DNA of 64,000 nucleotides, taken from contig FJUW01000026.1 of assembly GCA_900074885.1 (NCBI GenBank), positions 434,001 through 498,000 of the forward strand, read 5' to 3'. The notes under the pieces were generated by a model. The model saw nothing but the letters and a program-made list of their open reading frames with translations, had not been told where the DNA came from and did not search any database. Below, piece by piece: positions 12,567-23,879 of this stretch. The first letter of the stretch is position 1. Every line of letters begins with the position of its first letter. A program made the position numbers and the translations under genes. Source of the stretch: Rhynchosporium graminicola (taxonomy: Eukaryota; Ascomycota; Leotiomycetes; Helotiales; Ploettnerulaceae).

Positions 12567-15500
12567 CTAAACCTCCTTAACAAAGCCGACCTCAACAACG
12601 CGATCAGGCTGAACCCTCAGATTCGCAATCTTCGTCCTCGTGTTATCTCTCAGCCACAAGAAAGCATGCAACATAGCCCTCCTCCACCACCCCGTCCCAG
12701 TCTTAACTCTCATCTGCTGCTTCCCGATGATATACAGAACCTGTCTGTCGAAAGCATGTTGCAGCTTCGCGAGATCAGCCGCGATGGTCTCTTCGGTAGC
12801 GAGGGATTTCACCGCATGGCGCTTCTCGTCGTCTCGTGGGAGGGTTGTGAATACTACCTCCTGCGCTTTGTGTACTTGAGAGGTAGATGGTCGGGATCTG
12901 AGAGAGTCGCCTTGGCAAATGATGAATTTGCGGACTTGTTCGCAGACGAGTGAGGCGAGATCGGGAGTTATTACTTCGTCCATGTAGCCGTGACGGACGA
13001 CCAGGCGGTAGCAGTTGGGTATCGCGACGCGTGTTACGGTGTATCGATCTTCTGGCGCGATGGTGGGTGTTTCGAGGGGTCTGAGATGGAAGAATACCAT
13101 AATCTGCGTTGCCGTTAGTTTATGCATGGTAGTCACCAGTCTTTGAAGAATCAGAAGATGACATACCTCAGGAGCAGCAACCAGTTTGCTGAGAAACTGG
13201 GTAAACACAGCAGGAGTGTATTCACCACCTTTATCGAAGAAAATACCAAAGCCTTTGATAGAGCTCAAATCATCCCCACCGTGTAATTGCGTCAATTTGA
13301 CAGATCCGTCGGATCCATTCTCGACAAGGTGCGTGGTAGGAAATCGTCCTTCGGATTCAGCTGCCCATTGGCTCTCTTTACCGAATCGCCACAGGATGAG
13401 GAAGCAGGTGATGATGCCCGAGAGTAGGAGAGTGAACCAAGCTCCATCGGGAACCTTGACGAGGGCTGAGGATAGGTATGTAGCGTCTAGACAGGCAAAT
13501 ACTAGCCAGGGGAAGAAAACTACGTAGTATGGGAGACGCCAGACGATGAGCGCTGCGAGTGATACCATGCAGGTATCGAAGAATGTGACGAACATGACGC
13601 AGACTCTACAAATCATGTCAGCACGAGTGTCAAAAGTATTTGGGAGACGGTTACTTACCCGTAAGCATTTCCGAGTGAGGTGGTCTGTAGGATTTATTAG
13701 CTTCCCTACGAAACGTTGGCACTTTTTAGCAAGCATGAACTCACATTGTTATAGATAGCAGCAGCCATTACCGTGCCGATCATGAGAAGCCAGTTGATAA
13801 GTGGTATGTAGACTTATCCATATGTCAGCCAATCGTGGTATAACATCGGAATATGAAGTATACCTTGACCATGGAAGATCTTTGAAGTGTGTACGACCTT
13901 GATCTGAGGGAAGTAGCTGAGCTTCATCACTTGAGCTATCAACTATACATTTATGTGAGCTCCAAGTGGTCAGAATTGCGTAAGAGGCTTACCTGAAAAG
14001 TAGCCGTAATCATAGCCTGACTTGCAACAACGGCAGCCAAGATGGCGATGATCAGACCTGGGTAGAGCATACCAGGTGGAGCAGCGTTGAAGAATGGATT
14101 TTTGTAAGCTCCTCCATTCTCACTGATATATGCTGCTTGCCCGATATATCCCATCAGGAGACATGGGAATGCATAGGTGAGCCAGGAGAGCTGAATAGCA
14201 TGTCTGCTGAATGCTCCTAGGTCGGCAAACAGGGCTTCAACTCCGGTAAAAGCTAGTAAGGTACCTCCTAGCATCCTCCATCCCTCGTGTTTCCTTCTTA
14301 CCAAGAAGTCGAAGGCATAGCCGGGTGAAAATGCTTTCAGAACAGAGTGATCGAATTGGACGAGGTTATATATTCCGAAACCTGCGTTGAATCCAAGCCA
14401 GACAATGACGATTGGAGCAAAAGCCGAGGCAAGTTTCGCGGTCCCGAAAGGTTGGATGAGAAAGAGGAGGACAAGAATTCCACAAGTCGTGCCAACGATT
14501 GTTGACTTTTCGATGTCGGGTTTCACGACCCCCAATCCTTGAACCGCACCAAGGACAGATTGGGCTGGAGTCAAGACACCATCTGCCATGACCATAGACC
14601 TGCCACTTGTTAGCTATGGGTATCCAATGACCGTGCTAAACATTCATGGATTTTAACCGTCCATATCTTCGTTTAGATACTCAATCGTAGCTGATGTCCT
14701 GATCATTCGGGACATTTGAACAGGAATTTAAAGAAGTGTAACTTACACAGCAAGCACACCGATCACTTTCAAGGCAGCTCGTGCATATTTGCTCTTCTCA
14801 ATTCGATTTCGTACCCGAAGATTTGCACCCTCAATGTCACCTGTAAGATACCTTTCCATTTTTATAAGAGAGGCTTCACGTGGATCTCGCTTAGTGATGT
14901 TTGCCTATCCTTAGTGAGATGGGACTCAATCAAAGCTCATGGGAGCACGATGTGTAAGGACTTACGAATCGAGAGAGGAGCGAGTAGGTACTGAAGGTTC
15001 CCCCTTCGCCCTCATTATCCGCATGCAAGATGATGAGCACGTATTTGAACTAGGACGATTAGCAGCGAGGTGAATCAAGTGATGATCAAGTCTTACAGTG
15101 ACCATCATAGTAAGAGACCATATTATTACTGCCTCTGTATTAGCATTTCGAGATCATCATCAGTGGTCTGTGCTCGAGAACGTACTCGATAGCACACCAA
15201 CGAGATCCTGGTGCGAAGGTTCCGAAGCAAAGGTGGAAGAATACACATAGAGAGGACTTTCGATTTCTGTTAGGTTCCGTCTTTCATGGAAATGACTGCC
15301 AAGAGCTCCGGCAGAATGCATAAACATTGTGAAAACGTACCTGGTTCCAATATCACCATAGATGACCTAGTAGTACTTTTAGTTCTCCGTCCGAGTTCTG
15401 CGGGATGGACAGTCTTACACCAATGCTCTGGTAAGCTAACCACAAGAGATACTTCCCCTTGAAGGTCTATGATCGTGTAAGTGCGTAAGCAGGATCAGTA

Positions 15501-15736
15501 CGTGCAGGTAATCACACCTGCTTCTTCTTGAAATCGCCCTCTTGACGCAGACCCTCGTCGTCCTTTTCAGCGGCGTCGAGTCTGACACCTCGTCGCTCGG
15601 CGGAACGAGTCCTGGTCGCCCGAAGGTCAACCACTGAAGAATTTCGGATGGGATAAACACCGCCCGCTAAGGCAGTGCTCGTCCCATCATCCGATCTTAT
15701 TGGATGAATGCCATCTGAGATTCGCACTGTAGACAT
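12567..15736 (-). CDS. HAK/KUP-family high-affinity potassium transporter
   Basis: About 13 exons assemble into a protein of roughly 820 residues. The cytosolic N-terminus (MSTVRISDGIHPIRSDDG) is followed by the hallmark VIYGDIGTSPLYVYSS, split over two tiny exons (15366-15341 and from 15256). Then come the EGEGGTFSTYSLLSRF loop, MVMADGVLTPAQSVLGAVQG, FTGVEALFADLGAFSR, and the later membrane spans INWLLMIGTVMAAAIYNN and GVCVMFVTFFDTC. The hydrophilic C-terminal domain runs to VGFVKEV. The family is a proton-coupled K+ uptake system of the plasma membrane with about 12 membrane segments, used by fungi at low external potassium. All recognised blocks occur in family order without a stop, so the gene looks intact despite its many short introns. 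Ends are well supported; small internal exon borders are less certain. Confidence 0.9.
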
Positions 15737-16837
15737 GCCCTGTAAGGGATTTTGGTAATGAGAAGTAGCGGAACGGTCTTAGAACGGCTTGAATGTGTCA
15801 GAAGTTGAAGCACATGAAGTGTCAAAGATGCAGAACGCTCGAATGGAAATGACGCAAGTTGAAGATCTGGGTGTAATCGGATGAAAGAGAGGAACGACGG
15901 GGGGAAGCATAGACTGATATTGAGCAGGCCCTCCCTACGTTTTGCACTACCCAAATTGGGTTCGAGCTGGCAGTGAAGAAACGCAAGCAAGCAGTGCCAT
16001 CACAACACCAGGTAGCTAGCTAGCTTCATTTGTGGAGAGACAGGTTCACTATACGAGTGAGTACCTGATTCCATCTAAACATCTCAACTGGACAGGTGCC
16101 GTGCCATGCCGTGCCATGTCGTGCCACAGCATCTTTCGAGACCTGAAGTTGTATGCGGGATTTATGCCAAGCGGTCGAAGAAGTGGAAGTATATTTCCTG
16201 TAGTACTTACTGTATGTAGTAACTTGTAAGTAATATGCAAGATAAGGGGTCCCTCCCTCCCTGGTCGAATCAGAGAGCGGTGTCGGTCTGGTTTGCTTTG
16301 ATCCCTAGTCCCTATCTCTCTAGTCCCTAGTCATTGAAGTGACCCATGGGATGGGATGGGATTCGTTGTTTCCCAACCCATGGAAATTGATAGAGGCAGT
16401 GCAGTGCTTGACAGGTGCTTGCCAGGTGCTTGCCTGCCTTGCTCTCGAGGCGCACCAAACAAAAGAAGCACTTTCTGGGAAATATGCGTCGAGTCACGAG
16501 TGTCCTCGGATGAGGTTGGAGTAGCCAATCAGTGAGTGAGCCTTACTTATATCCGCGCATACGGAGAATCCACTGAGGGATATATTTCAAGCACGGAAGT
16601 CCGTCGTGCAGGTAGGTACCTAGGTGTGCAGTCAGCCATTTTCCTTCCGGAAGCGAGAAAGCTTACAACCTTGCTTGGAATGCTTCATTCAGTTGCATCC
16701 ACTCCACCTAGGAGAGGACCCTTGGTGATACTAGTTTACTAGCTAAGTATCATTTTGGCCGCGGTTGGAGACGAAATGAAAACTGACAGCTGTCAACCAA
16801 ACGTCACATGAACGATGATTCGGCTCAAGGAAAGGCA

Positions 16838-16880
16838 TGCATGTATGTATGTATGTATGTATGTATGTATGTATGTATGT
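16838..16880. repeat. (ATGT)n microsatellite
   Basis: About ten uninterrupted ATGT units, immediately followed by GATCC. A simple tandem repeat in non-coding DNA. Confidence 0.95.
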
Positions 16881-17311
16881 GATCCACTGCCGAATGCTCG
16901 ACCGACAAAGCGAGACTTGAGTACTAGGTAAGGAAGGAAGGTACTTGATGTTGACAGTCAGTGCCCAAGTTCAAGTTATAACTCGATCTCAAAGTCGCAA
17001 CAACATCACACTACATCGGCCAGAATCAACTCAGGGTCTTGGCTACCTTAGAAGAAAGGCTACAGACGGCTTCATCGGAGATGACATTCAAATTGCCCAA
17101 GGTGACTAGTCACTCACGCGTACGAGCAGCCTGTCTCCAGAACGCCGTTATTTCCTTTCCTTTTCTATTGATGTAGGCCTACATGTATGATAGTCGCTAT
17201 ACTCGTATGAGGCATTTAACGATCGTACCTGGCAAGGTACAATAAATAAGGTTCAGTTCTGTCGCAAACTCATTTTCAGCAAGGGCTACTTACTCTCCGT
17301 ACCTAATCATA

Positions 17312-17326
17312 CCCCCCCCCCCCCCC
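17312..17326. repeat. Poly-C homopolymer (C15)
   Basis: Fifteen consecutive C residues, about 150 bp downstream of the WLM protease stop codon. The length is prone to sequencing error. Confidence 0.9.
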
Positions 17327-17476
17327 ACGCTGGGTGGGCTGGTGGGCTAGGTAAGGCATATTCCCAAAAGGGGAAGTAGCTCTGGCTAGCTACATGATGA
17401 GCTTGTGGCAGATTCTTCGGATAGTAGGTACGCCGTTCGCCCGAAGCAAAATATCATCAGTACAATCACTTCTCAC

Positions 17477-18974
17477 TCACTTCCTGTTACCGCACACTCC
17501 ACACACTCCAACATCTCCAGCATTGGTGTACTCGCCGTCCTTACAAATTGAACTCTTACATTGCCAGGAGCCAGCAACGAAGTCTGGCTTGAGAACATTC
17601 GCGCAGACCATGCAAGTCAGCGCATTTGGTTCATTATCAACCGAACATACAGGACAGGTTCCCGTGTGCACAGGAGGCTTCTGGTAGTCAAGATCGCCAC
17701 CCTTGGGAGCTCTGGTAGCTATAGAAGAAGAATTAGCTCCATTGGGGGCCTGCTTGGGCGTCTCTCCAGGAGTCTGGCGGGATTTTTCTGGTTCCGGCTT
17801 GGGAGCTGGCTTGAGAAGTTTGGCGTTAGATATCGAGGACTTGGGCATAGCCGCTTCGGGCTTGAGGACTTTAGGCTTAATTTTCGAAGACGTGGAGGAT
17901 GAGCTCTCTGACTTGATCACACCTTTTGACAAGTATCGTTGCGAATGACCCGGAATACTTTGTAACTCAAGAAGCTCTCTCTTCGCATCGTCGTCGTCCT
18001 TTTCTTCATCCTCGCAGACTTTGACCATTCCGCGTCCACGCTTGTCAGTAAGCCTCTCCCCATTGATGTCGATGGCATCATCTGGCTCTGGCTTGATGTA
18101 GACCTTGTCCTCGGGATCACTCTCTGCCTCACTATCGGTGACCAAATCCTCATCCTTGATTTGTGGTTCTTCCTCTCTGACCTCGAACCTTGCCAGCGCA
18201 GCAGCGGCGCGTAATTCTCTGCCTCTTGCACTACCGGCAACACGCGGCTTGCCAACAGGCTTCTTTCCCTTCTCCAACTTCGTCTTCACTGCCTCATCCG
18301 CACCAAGCGCCACACCATTAACGCCGAACTTCTTCTTAATCCTCCTCTCCTTTGCCTCCTTGTACGTAATCTTAGGTTTCATCTTCCTCTTCTGGCCTCG
18401 AGAACGAAATGTACCACCGCACATATGTTCCGGCAAAACCTCACCGTCTTCAAGCGTATCCCGAGCAAAAGCTCCGTTCTCCAACAGGACGCCTCTTCCC
18501 CACAATCCTTCACCGGTGTATCTCTTCTCCCATAGATCCTTCATCTCGGCCGCGAATTCATTTCTGACGGCCCAGAAGGCTTTCGAATGATTCATCTGCT
18601 TGTTATGTGCGAGTTCGTGCATCATAACCATCTGGACGAAGTTGAATGGGAGCCAGCGGCCTGTCGACGGGGATTTCAATACCAGTTGTATGACCTCTCC
18701 ATTGTTGAAATTGCGGCCTACGCATTGCCTTAGTTTGCGTTCCATGACGATCAATGCAAAAATACGTACCCCAGAACTCGCGATTCGGTTCGTACTCCTC
18801 GAGGGAAGTTACCGCTAGATGGTGCCGAGTCATGATTGGGAGACATTGCGCGGCGATTCTCTCGAGATAGTCTTTCGAAGTCTTCTCGTCTGGGCCAGGT
18901 CGAGGTTTGATGAAGACGACATTCTTGTTGGGTTGCGATTGCTTGACATTGATTCTTTCCCAGCCGAGAGGCAT
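17477..18974 (-). CDS. WLM-domain metalloprotease, Wss1-like
   Basis: Exons 18974-18770 and 18717-17477 encode 481 residues. MPLGWERINVKQSQPNKN starts the WLM domain, and the zinc-protease signature HELAHNKQMNH (residues 102-112, HExxHxxxxxH) supplies the metal ligands and catalytic Glu. A long basic/acidic disordered middle follows. The C-terminus has two RanBP2-like Cys clusters, C-PVC-SVDNEPNALTC-MVC and a second CGVCG cluster at the very end. Wss1/Spartan-type proteases are SUMO- and DNA-dependent and clear DNA-protein crosslinks in the nucleus; that role is inferred from family. The frame continues upstream of 18974 without ATG (a GTG at 19121), so an additional 5' exon cannot be excluded, but ATG 18974 matches the usual family N-terminus. 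A SUMO-interaction motif was not identified. Confidence 0.88.
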
Positions 18975-19577
18975 TCTAAAGTGTACTCTCTTCGAGTCGG
19001 GTGGATTAGGTTGGATGCTGGCTGGTTGAAGTGGACGAGGTGGGGGTAGGAAATGCGGATGGCTCGCCACTTCGAGCCGGATGTGACGCGACTTGCCAGA
19101 CACGCGTAGAGTGATTTTCACGAAGTCACATGAAGTTGCTACCTGTACGAAGGTACAGTGAATCAGTCGAGCTTGATATCTATGAGTACTCTTACACAGT
19201 CAAATGAGCTAGTAACTTTAGTTCTGTAGTAAGCTCATCCTATAAGATGACTACTCAGGCTCATGACTTAGTCATTACGGATGTAGTTTTACAAGCTCCG
19301 TACAGAGCATCTTCGGATTACAATATTGATAACAAATGTAGCAGTGCGCTGTATTTTGGGGAAGCATCACACGAATTCAGAGACCATGCTTGTAGGGGTT
19401 GAGCCTGTGATTCTCTCTTGAATATGCGTGAGAGCCATAGCTCTCCGACAATCATTAAACAGCTACTAAGTCTCTCATTTTATCCAGTACCAGCTGCTTA
19501 TCAAGCATGATACCAACTTAATCTTAAAACTGTCTCACAGATCCTGTTTCGCCGAGACGCCGTAAGCCCAGTATCAT
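18975..19577. other. Intergenic between the WLM protease and VPS71
   Basis: 603 bp, promoter of the WLM protease gene and 3' flank of VPS71. The first 150 bp next to the protease start is an open frame without ATG. No separate gene. Confidence 0.5.
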
Positions 19578-20561
19578 TCATGCTCCATACCTCTGAAAGC
19601 AATCCTGCTGGTGCGTATTCAAACACTCCAAAGCACACACCTTTCCCCCACATCTCATACACCTGACCCTACCCCAATACCCACAAATTTCACAGAACTG
19701 CTTAACCGGCTTCCTCATATCCTCCTGTACCCAAGGTCCCCTCGCCTCATTGTAAGTCAGCGGCGGTGCCGCCAGAAGCTTCTCTATATCTGCCTGAGAA
19801 GGTATACCCGGGATCCTCGACACAAGAAGCGCATCTTTGTCTCCTGGATGAGGAATTGGAAGTGTAGAGCTACCTTGTGAGAGGACGGGTGCATCGGGCA
19901 TAGGAGTATCTTTCGTGCTGGGCTCGGCTTTTACAGGAATTGGTGCTGAGACTGAGGATACTCTGCGGAGAGGCGTGGGTGTTGCGACCGCATTTGGGAC
20001 TTTCTTCTTGTGCGAGCGTGTGCCTTTACTCGTGAGATGTGGTACTGCTGTGCCGGGTGCTGCTCGAGGCACCGGCGCTCTTATTGGAGTGGAAACGGAC
20101 TGGGAGGGCGCAGGAGCAGCAGAAGGATTCTGGGCAAGCGCTTCAAAGTCTGATAGGTAGTTTGCGAACGTCTTTTGGGATTGGAGGATCTTTCGGACAC
20201 CGGGCGTGACTTTTCCATGGCTTACTATTAGACCATGTTGTCAGCCATTTACTTACTTTCCAGAGAGCGCTAAGGGGAAACTCCTACCTCGCCCAGCATT
20301 ATCGCGGTGCCTTATGGGTACTGGAATAGACACGTCTTTCGCATTCTCACGATCTAGAGAAGCTAGTTCTCGTAAAATCTTTGCATCTTGTCTGGCTGTG
20401 GTTTCATGGCTGCTGGCAACGGTCTGGTTGCGAGCGCGTTTTCTAGAAGAAGGCTGTAAGGCTGCGACCGAAGCATTAACTCCTGTGTCTGGGATGTACG
20501 CCCAGCCTGGTGCTGGAGCTGTTTTCGAATTTGCTACTTCTCTGACGCCGAAGTTGATCAT
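19578..20561 (-). CDS. VPS71: SWR1-complex subunit Vps71 (ZNHIT1-type HIT zinc finger)
   Basis: Exons 20561-20288 and 20224-19578 give 306 residues. The C-terminal HIT zinc finger spans about residues 269-302 (CEICGYWGRVRCMRCGGKVC then ALECLNTHQQDC), with the Cys/His ligands complete. Upstream lies the conserved element VTPGVRKILQSQKTFANYL, typical of fungal Vps71/ZNHIT1, separated by a Ser/Pro-rich linker. In yeast the protein is a core part of the SWR1 remodeler that exchanges H2A for H2A.Z in nucleosomes (family knowledge). The start MINFGVREVAN is the first ATG of the open frame. Nothing suggests damage. Confidence 0.88.
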
Positions 20562-20942
20562 AATGTCACAAAGTCATGTCAAACGTGTTAGGATGTCAGT
20601 GGGAGGGAACGATGTCGCGTGTGGAGCAGAACATTATCTGTTTGGAGGCGAGGCTAGAAATGTGTAGGGACGGCTATAAGTATCACCACATTTACGGAAT
20701 TTGACCTAAAGGTCAAGGGCGTCCAAGAATTGAGACTTGGTATTTATTATTTGCAGATAATCTGCTTGCCGCTTGGTATTCCTTGTGCTCGCAGCAAACA
20801 AAGCAGCAGAAAAAGAGAACTGTTGTACGCCCTCCTCAGGAATTGTCAAAATGTCCTCCCTCCCCCGGCATAACCATTCCAGCCCAAATCTAATGGTTGC
20901 TTCCTTCCATTACACCTTGTTTGTCCTATTGACGCTCTGCCG
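20562..20942. other. Intergenic, promoter of VPS71
   Basis: 381 bp between VPS71 and the small mitochondrial-type gene. No gene or strong motif noted. Confidence 0.5.
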
Positions 20943-21547
20943 TTACTTCTTCTTCTTCTCCAATTCGTTGATCTTCTCCTCCAATGTCTGAACGTAGCTG
21001 TGGACGCGTTGTACCGAGGCTTGCAGACTCTATACTCATGTCAGCTCCAGCTCAATACCTCTGCCAGCAATGAAAACAAGGTCTGGCGCCATTTCCGGAA
21101 GGTATTCTACGGTATGTATGAGGTTAAAACTAGATGCAAAGACGCACATAGATATCCTCAGTAAGCAGGCTATTCGACATCTTGTACTCGTCAAGAACGT
21201 AGTAGTAAACACCGGCTCCGCTGAGTGTGCTTCCGAGGAGGAAACCGAACAGACTGTTTTGAGAAAAAGTTAGTTAATAAGTTCCTAAAAGTCCCCTCGG
21301 CGTCTTTCTTTGAGGCTATGGCAAGCAAAGGGCTGTGAAGGGGGGGATCTCTGCTACGCTATACGCTAACACGACAACGTAGATTGGAGATTACTGACCC
21401 TCCTCTGAATGCACCGACGGGCTTCCGAACTGGCAAAGGCACCGCGACTTCCGCCAATCTTCTTGTTGAGGATTGGAAGCTTCGAGATGTGACAGCTGCG
21501 GAGGGAGAGGAAAGGCGCATTGCCGGTCTGATGATGCGCGATGCCAT
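20943..21547 (-). CDS. Small mitochondrial-type membrane protein with C-terminal coiled coil
   Basis: Exons 21547-21399, 21253-21148 and 21029-20943 encode 113 residues. Exons 2 and 3 are too short to stand out as ORFs but close in frame. The N-terminus (MASRIIRPAMRLSSPSAAV, then SRSFQSSTRR) is Arg/Ser-rich without acids, as in mitochondrial presequences. A hydrophobic glycine-containing segment (LFGFLLGSTLSGAGVYYYVL) could span a membrane. The C-terminus LQASVQRVHSYVQTLEEKIN ending in Lys4 predicts a short coiled coil. I believe similar proteins are widespread in filamentous ascomycetes, but I do not know a function. It sits between VPS71 and PDI with no obvious functional link. Confidence 0.78.
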
Positions 21548-22069
21548 ATTTTCGTCGAGCTAGATGAAAAAGGCAATTTCTGAACTGAGGTTGAAAAAAG
21601 GTTGTTTTCCTTTATCTGAATTAATTGGGTCGGTATGAAGTAGTCTTGTGGTGTTGTTTATCTGAAGCTTCCCGGATTCCCATTGACCCCAAGGACTAAA
21701 CCTCAGGCCAGAGAACTTGCACCTGCAGGTGAGAGCTGCGGGCCGCCTCAAGCGATCTCCAGGTTGAATCAAAACAAACCTATGGACACGGTGGACGCGA
21801 TCAAATTTCAGCATCGCAAGCAAACGCATCATTCTGCGAGTTTCGGACAGAAAATCGTCACACAATATAATTGTTCAATAAACGAATGGAAAGGGACGAA
21901 GTTCCTCAGCAAGTGAGTGAATAGTCAAGAATCAGATATTTTGAAAGAGTCGCTTGTAGTTTCATTTCGCAGGCTTATCCCATTCCTCGCACGCACCTCT
22001 ACACATATCCTCGTCGATTGTCAGGTGGTAAAATGAATATAGGTTATAGAAATTTTGCTCAAAAATCCT
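21548..22069. other. Intergenic, promoter of the small mitochondrial-type gene and 3' flank of PDI
   Basis: 522 bp without a supported gene. Confidence 0.5.
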
Positions 22070-23879
22070 CTACAACTCATCGTGCTCCTCAACTACCTCT
22101 GCAACCTTCTCCTTGACTGCCTCTGCAGCATCCTTGGCAGCATCCTTAGCACCCTCAGTTGCAGCAGCGGCTTGCTCAGCCATCGACTCAACGACTGGCT
22201 TCTCGGCCTCAGCAGCCTCTTCCTCGTAAGCGACCTCAACGGCATATTTACCGTTCTCCTTCACGAACTTGATGAGATCCACGATGCCACGATCACCACT
22301 GTAAGTGATTGGGTTCTTCTTGTCACCAGCCTTGTAAAGCTTGATGGTAGGGAATCCTTCAACCTCATCAGGGACGTCGTTAAGGGTGGCATCAACCTTG
22401 GCGATTGTGACTTTGTTGGTAAAGCCACCGTCAACATAGAGCTGACCAAGGATATCATACTTGGGGGCCAGAGCCTTGCAGTGTCCACACCATGGAGCGT
22501 AGAACTCAATCAAGACGTCCTTTTTGTCGTCCAAAACAATCTCATCGTAGTTATTGGCGACAACAATCGTGACTGGGCCTTCTTGAGTCTCTGGGGTTGG
22601 CTCGGACTTGATACTGGGCTCAACCTTGCCAGCGACGAAGTCGGCGACGAACTTGCCAATGGTCTTGGCATTGATCTCCAGCTCCTGGTCGTATGGGTAC
22701 TTCTTGTTCTTCACGGTGTCCTGAATGGCGAAAGCTGGGAACTTATCCTTGAGATTCAAGTTACCAGCGTGAGCGCCAAATGCCTTAGCATCAATGGTAG
22801 CGAAGCTGACCTTGCCTCTGTGAAGCTCGGCAACATCCTTGAGAGACTTGGAGATGGTGGTTCGTTCCTCCTCGGTCTCGGCGAAGATATAAGCCAAAGG
22901 AATACCAGTGGCCATGTAACCAGCGTATGTCTCTGGCCCAACTTCACCAATCAAAGGAATGGATGCAGTGTTGGCAAACTTCTCGATGGTCTCAGCGTCA
23001 AAAGTCTCAGTGAAGATATTCTTGCCCTCATCGAATGACTTGTAAAGGATGACAGATGGGAAAGTAATACCCTCGGCCTTGGCAACATCGGCGTCGTTAA
23101 CGGCACCGAAGAGGAAGTTATCGCGAAGCTTCTCAGCAACGGTTGTGAATGTAATGTTGGAGGTCTTGTCATCAGCGGCTAGGTATGCAACCAAAACAAC
23201 CTTGTCGGCAGTCTTGAAATCCTCGAGAGTCTCTTTAGACAAGATGGAAACAGCGGGAAGCGTTTGCTTGGTCATGTAGGAGACAATCCTGCATATTACT
23301 GTTAGTGATATTTCCAGATTATGCCTGAAGAGATTGTGACTTACGCAGGTGCCTTGCGTGCGCCTGAATATGGAGAAACATTGTCAGGACCACGGAAGAC
23401 CTTCAAAGTTGGGTATCCCTCGACGCCAAAGCTCTGGCAGAGATCAGCCTCTTCTGTGCAGTCGACCTTTGCAAGCCTGATGTTCTTCTCCTTCAAAGTT
23501 GTAGCGGCCTCCTCGTATTCTGGGGCAAGGGCCTTGCAGTGTCCGCTGTGGCGCAGTTAGCAATTGACATTGAACAGGTGTCATCTCTATGGAACTCACC
23601 ACCATGGCTGAATTGAAAAAGCAGACGTTAGTAATGTCATACACTTTGTGCGGAAATCATAGGGGACGTACTGCATAGACTAGAGAAGGTAATAATGTTA
23701 GCTTTTGCCTGCAGAAGGATACGCGTCCAAGTTTGAGAGGGGAGGAGGGGAAGCTTACACTCAACAAGCGTTATGTCGTCCTTCACAAAGTCTGGGAAGC
23801 TGTCCTTTGTGAGGGCAGCGACATCTGATGCGACAGCGGCAGAAACGAGGCCAAGGGCCAATGCTAAGGAGGTCTTCAT
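22070..23879 (-). CDS. PDI1: Protein disulfide isomerase, ER-retained (HDEL)
   Basis: Predicted exons 23879-23759, 23679-23672, 23607-23600, 23545-23345 and 23288-22070 total 518 residues. A signal peptide ([18 protein letters not shown]) precedes thioredoxin domain a with CGHC at residues 46-49. Domains b and b' follow, then a second active site APWCGHC (Cys380/383) in domain a', an acidic/Ala-rich tail and the ER-retention tetrapeptide HDEL. It catalyses oxidation and isomerisation of disulfides of secretory proteins in the ER lumen. Exons 2 and 3 are 8 nt each: the split codons give E-FYA, then PW-C, reaching CGHC in exon 4. All four introns have GT/AG ends (GTAAGC, GTACGT, GTGAGT, GTAAGT), and the frame closes only if both microexons are used. 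Confidence 0.95.

Larger units (their letters stand above)
15737..17476. other. 1.7-kb intergenic region with simple repeats
   Basis: No gene seen. It is the presumed promoter of the HAK transporter plus the 3' flank of the WLM protease gene. It includes GTGCC-type short repeats near 16096-16130, GGGAT repeats near 16348-16360, a long ATGT tract and a C15 run. Confidence 0.6.

Noticed and set aside
18603..19121. 172-codon minus-strand frame beginning at GTG 19121 as a separate gene
   Set aside because: Its second part is the WLM domain start, which splices into the HELAH exon; the first 49 codons lack an ATG, so ATG 18974 was taken as the start.
22055..23038. 327-codon plus-strand frame, rich in Leu/Gly/Asp
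   Set aside because: It lies exactly antisense to PDI exon 5 and its composition is the complement of the Lys/Glu/Asp-rich PDI codons; PDI has an unmistakable domain structure.
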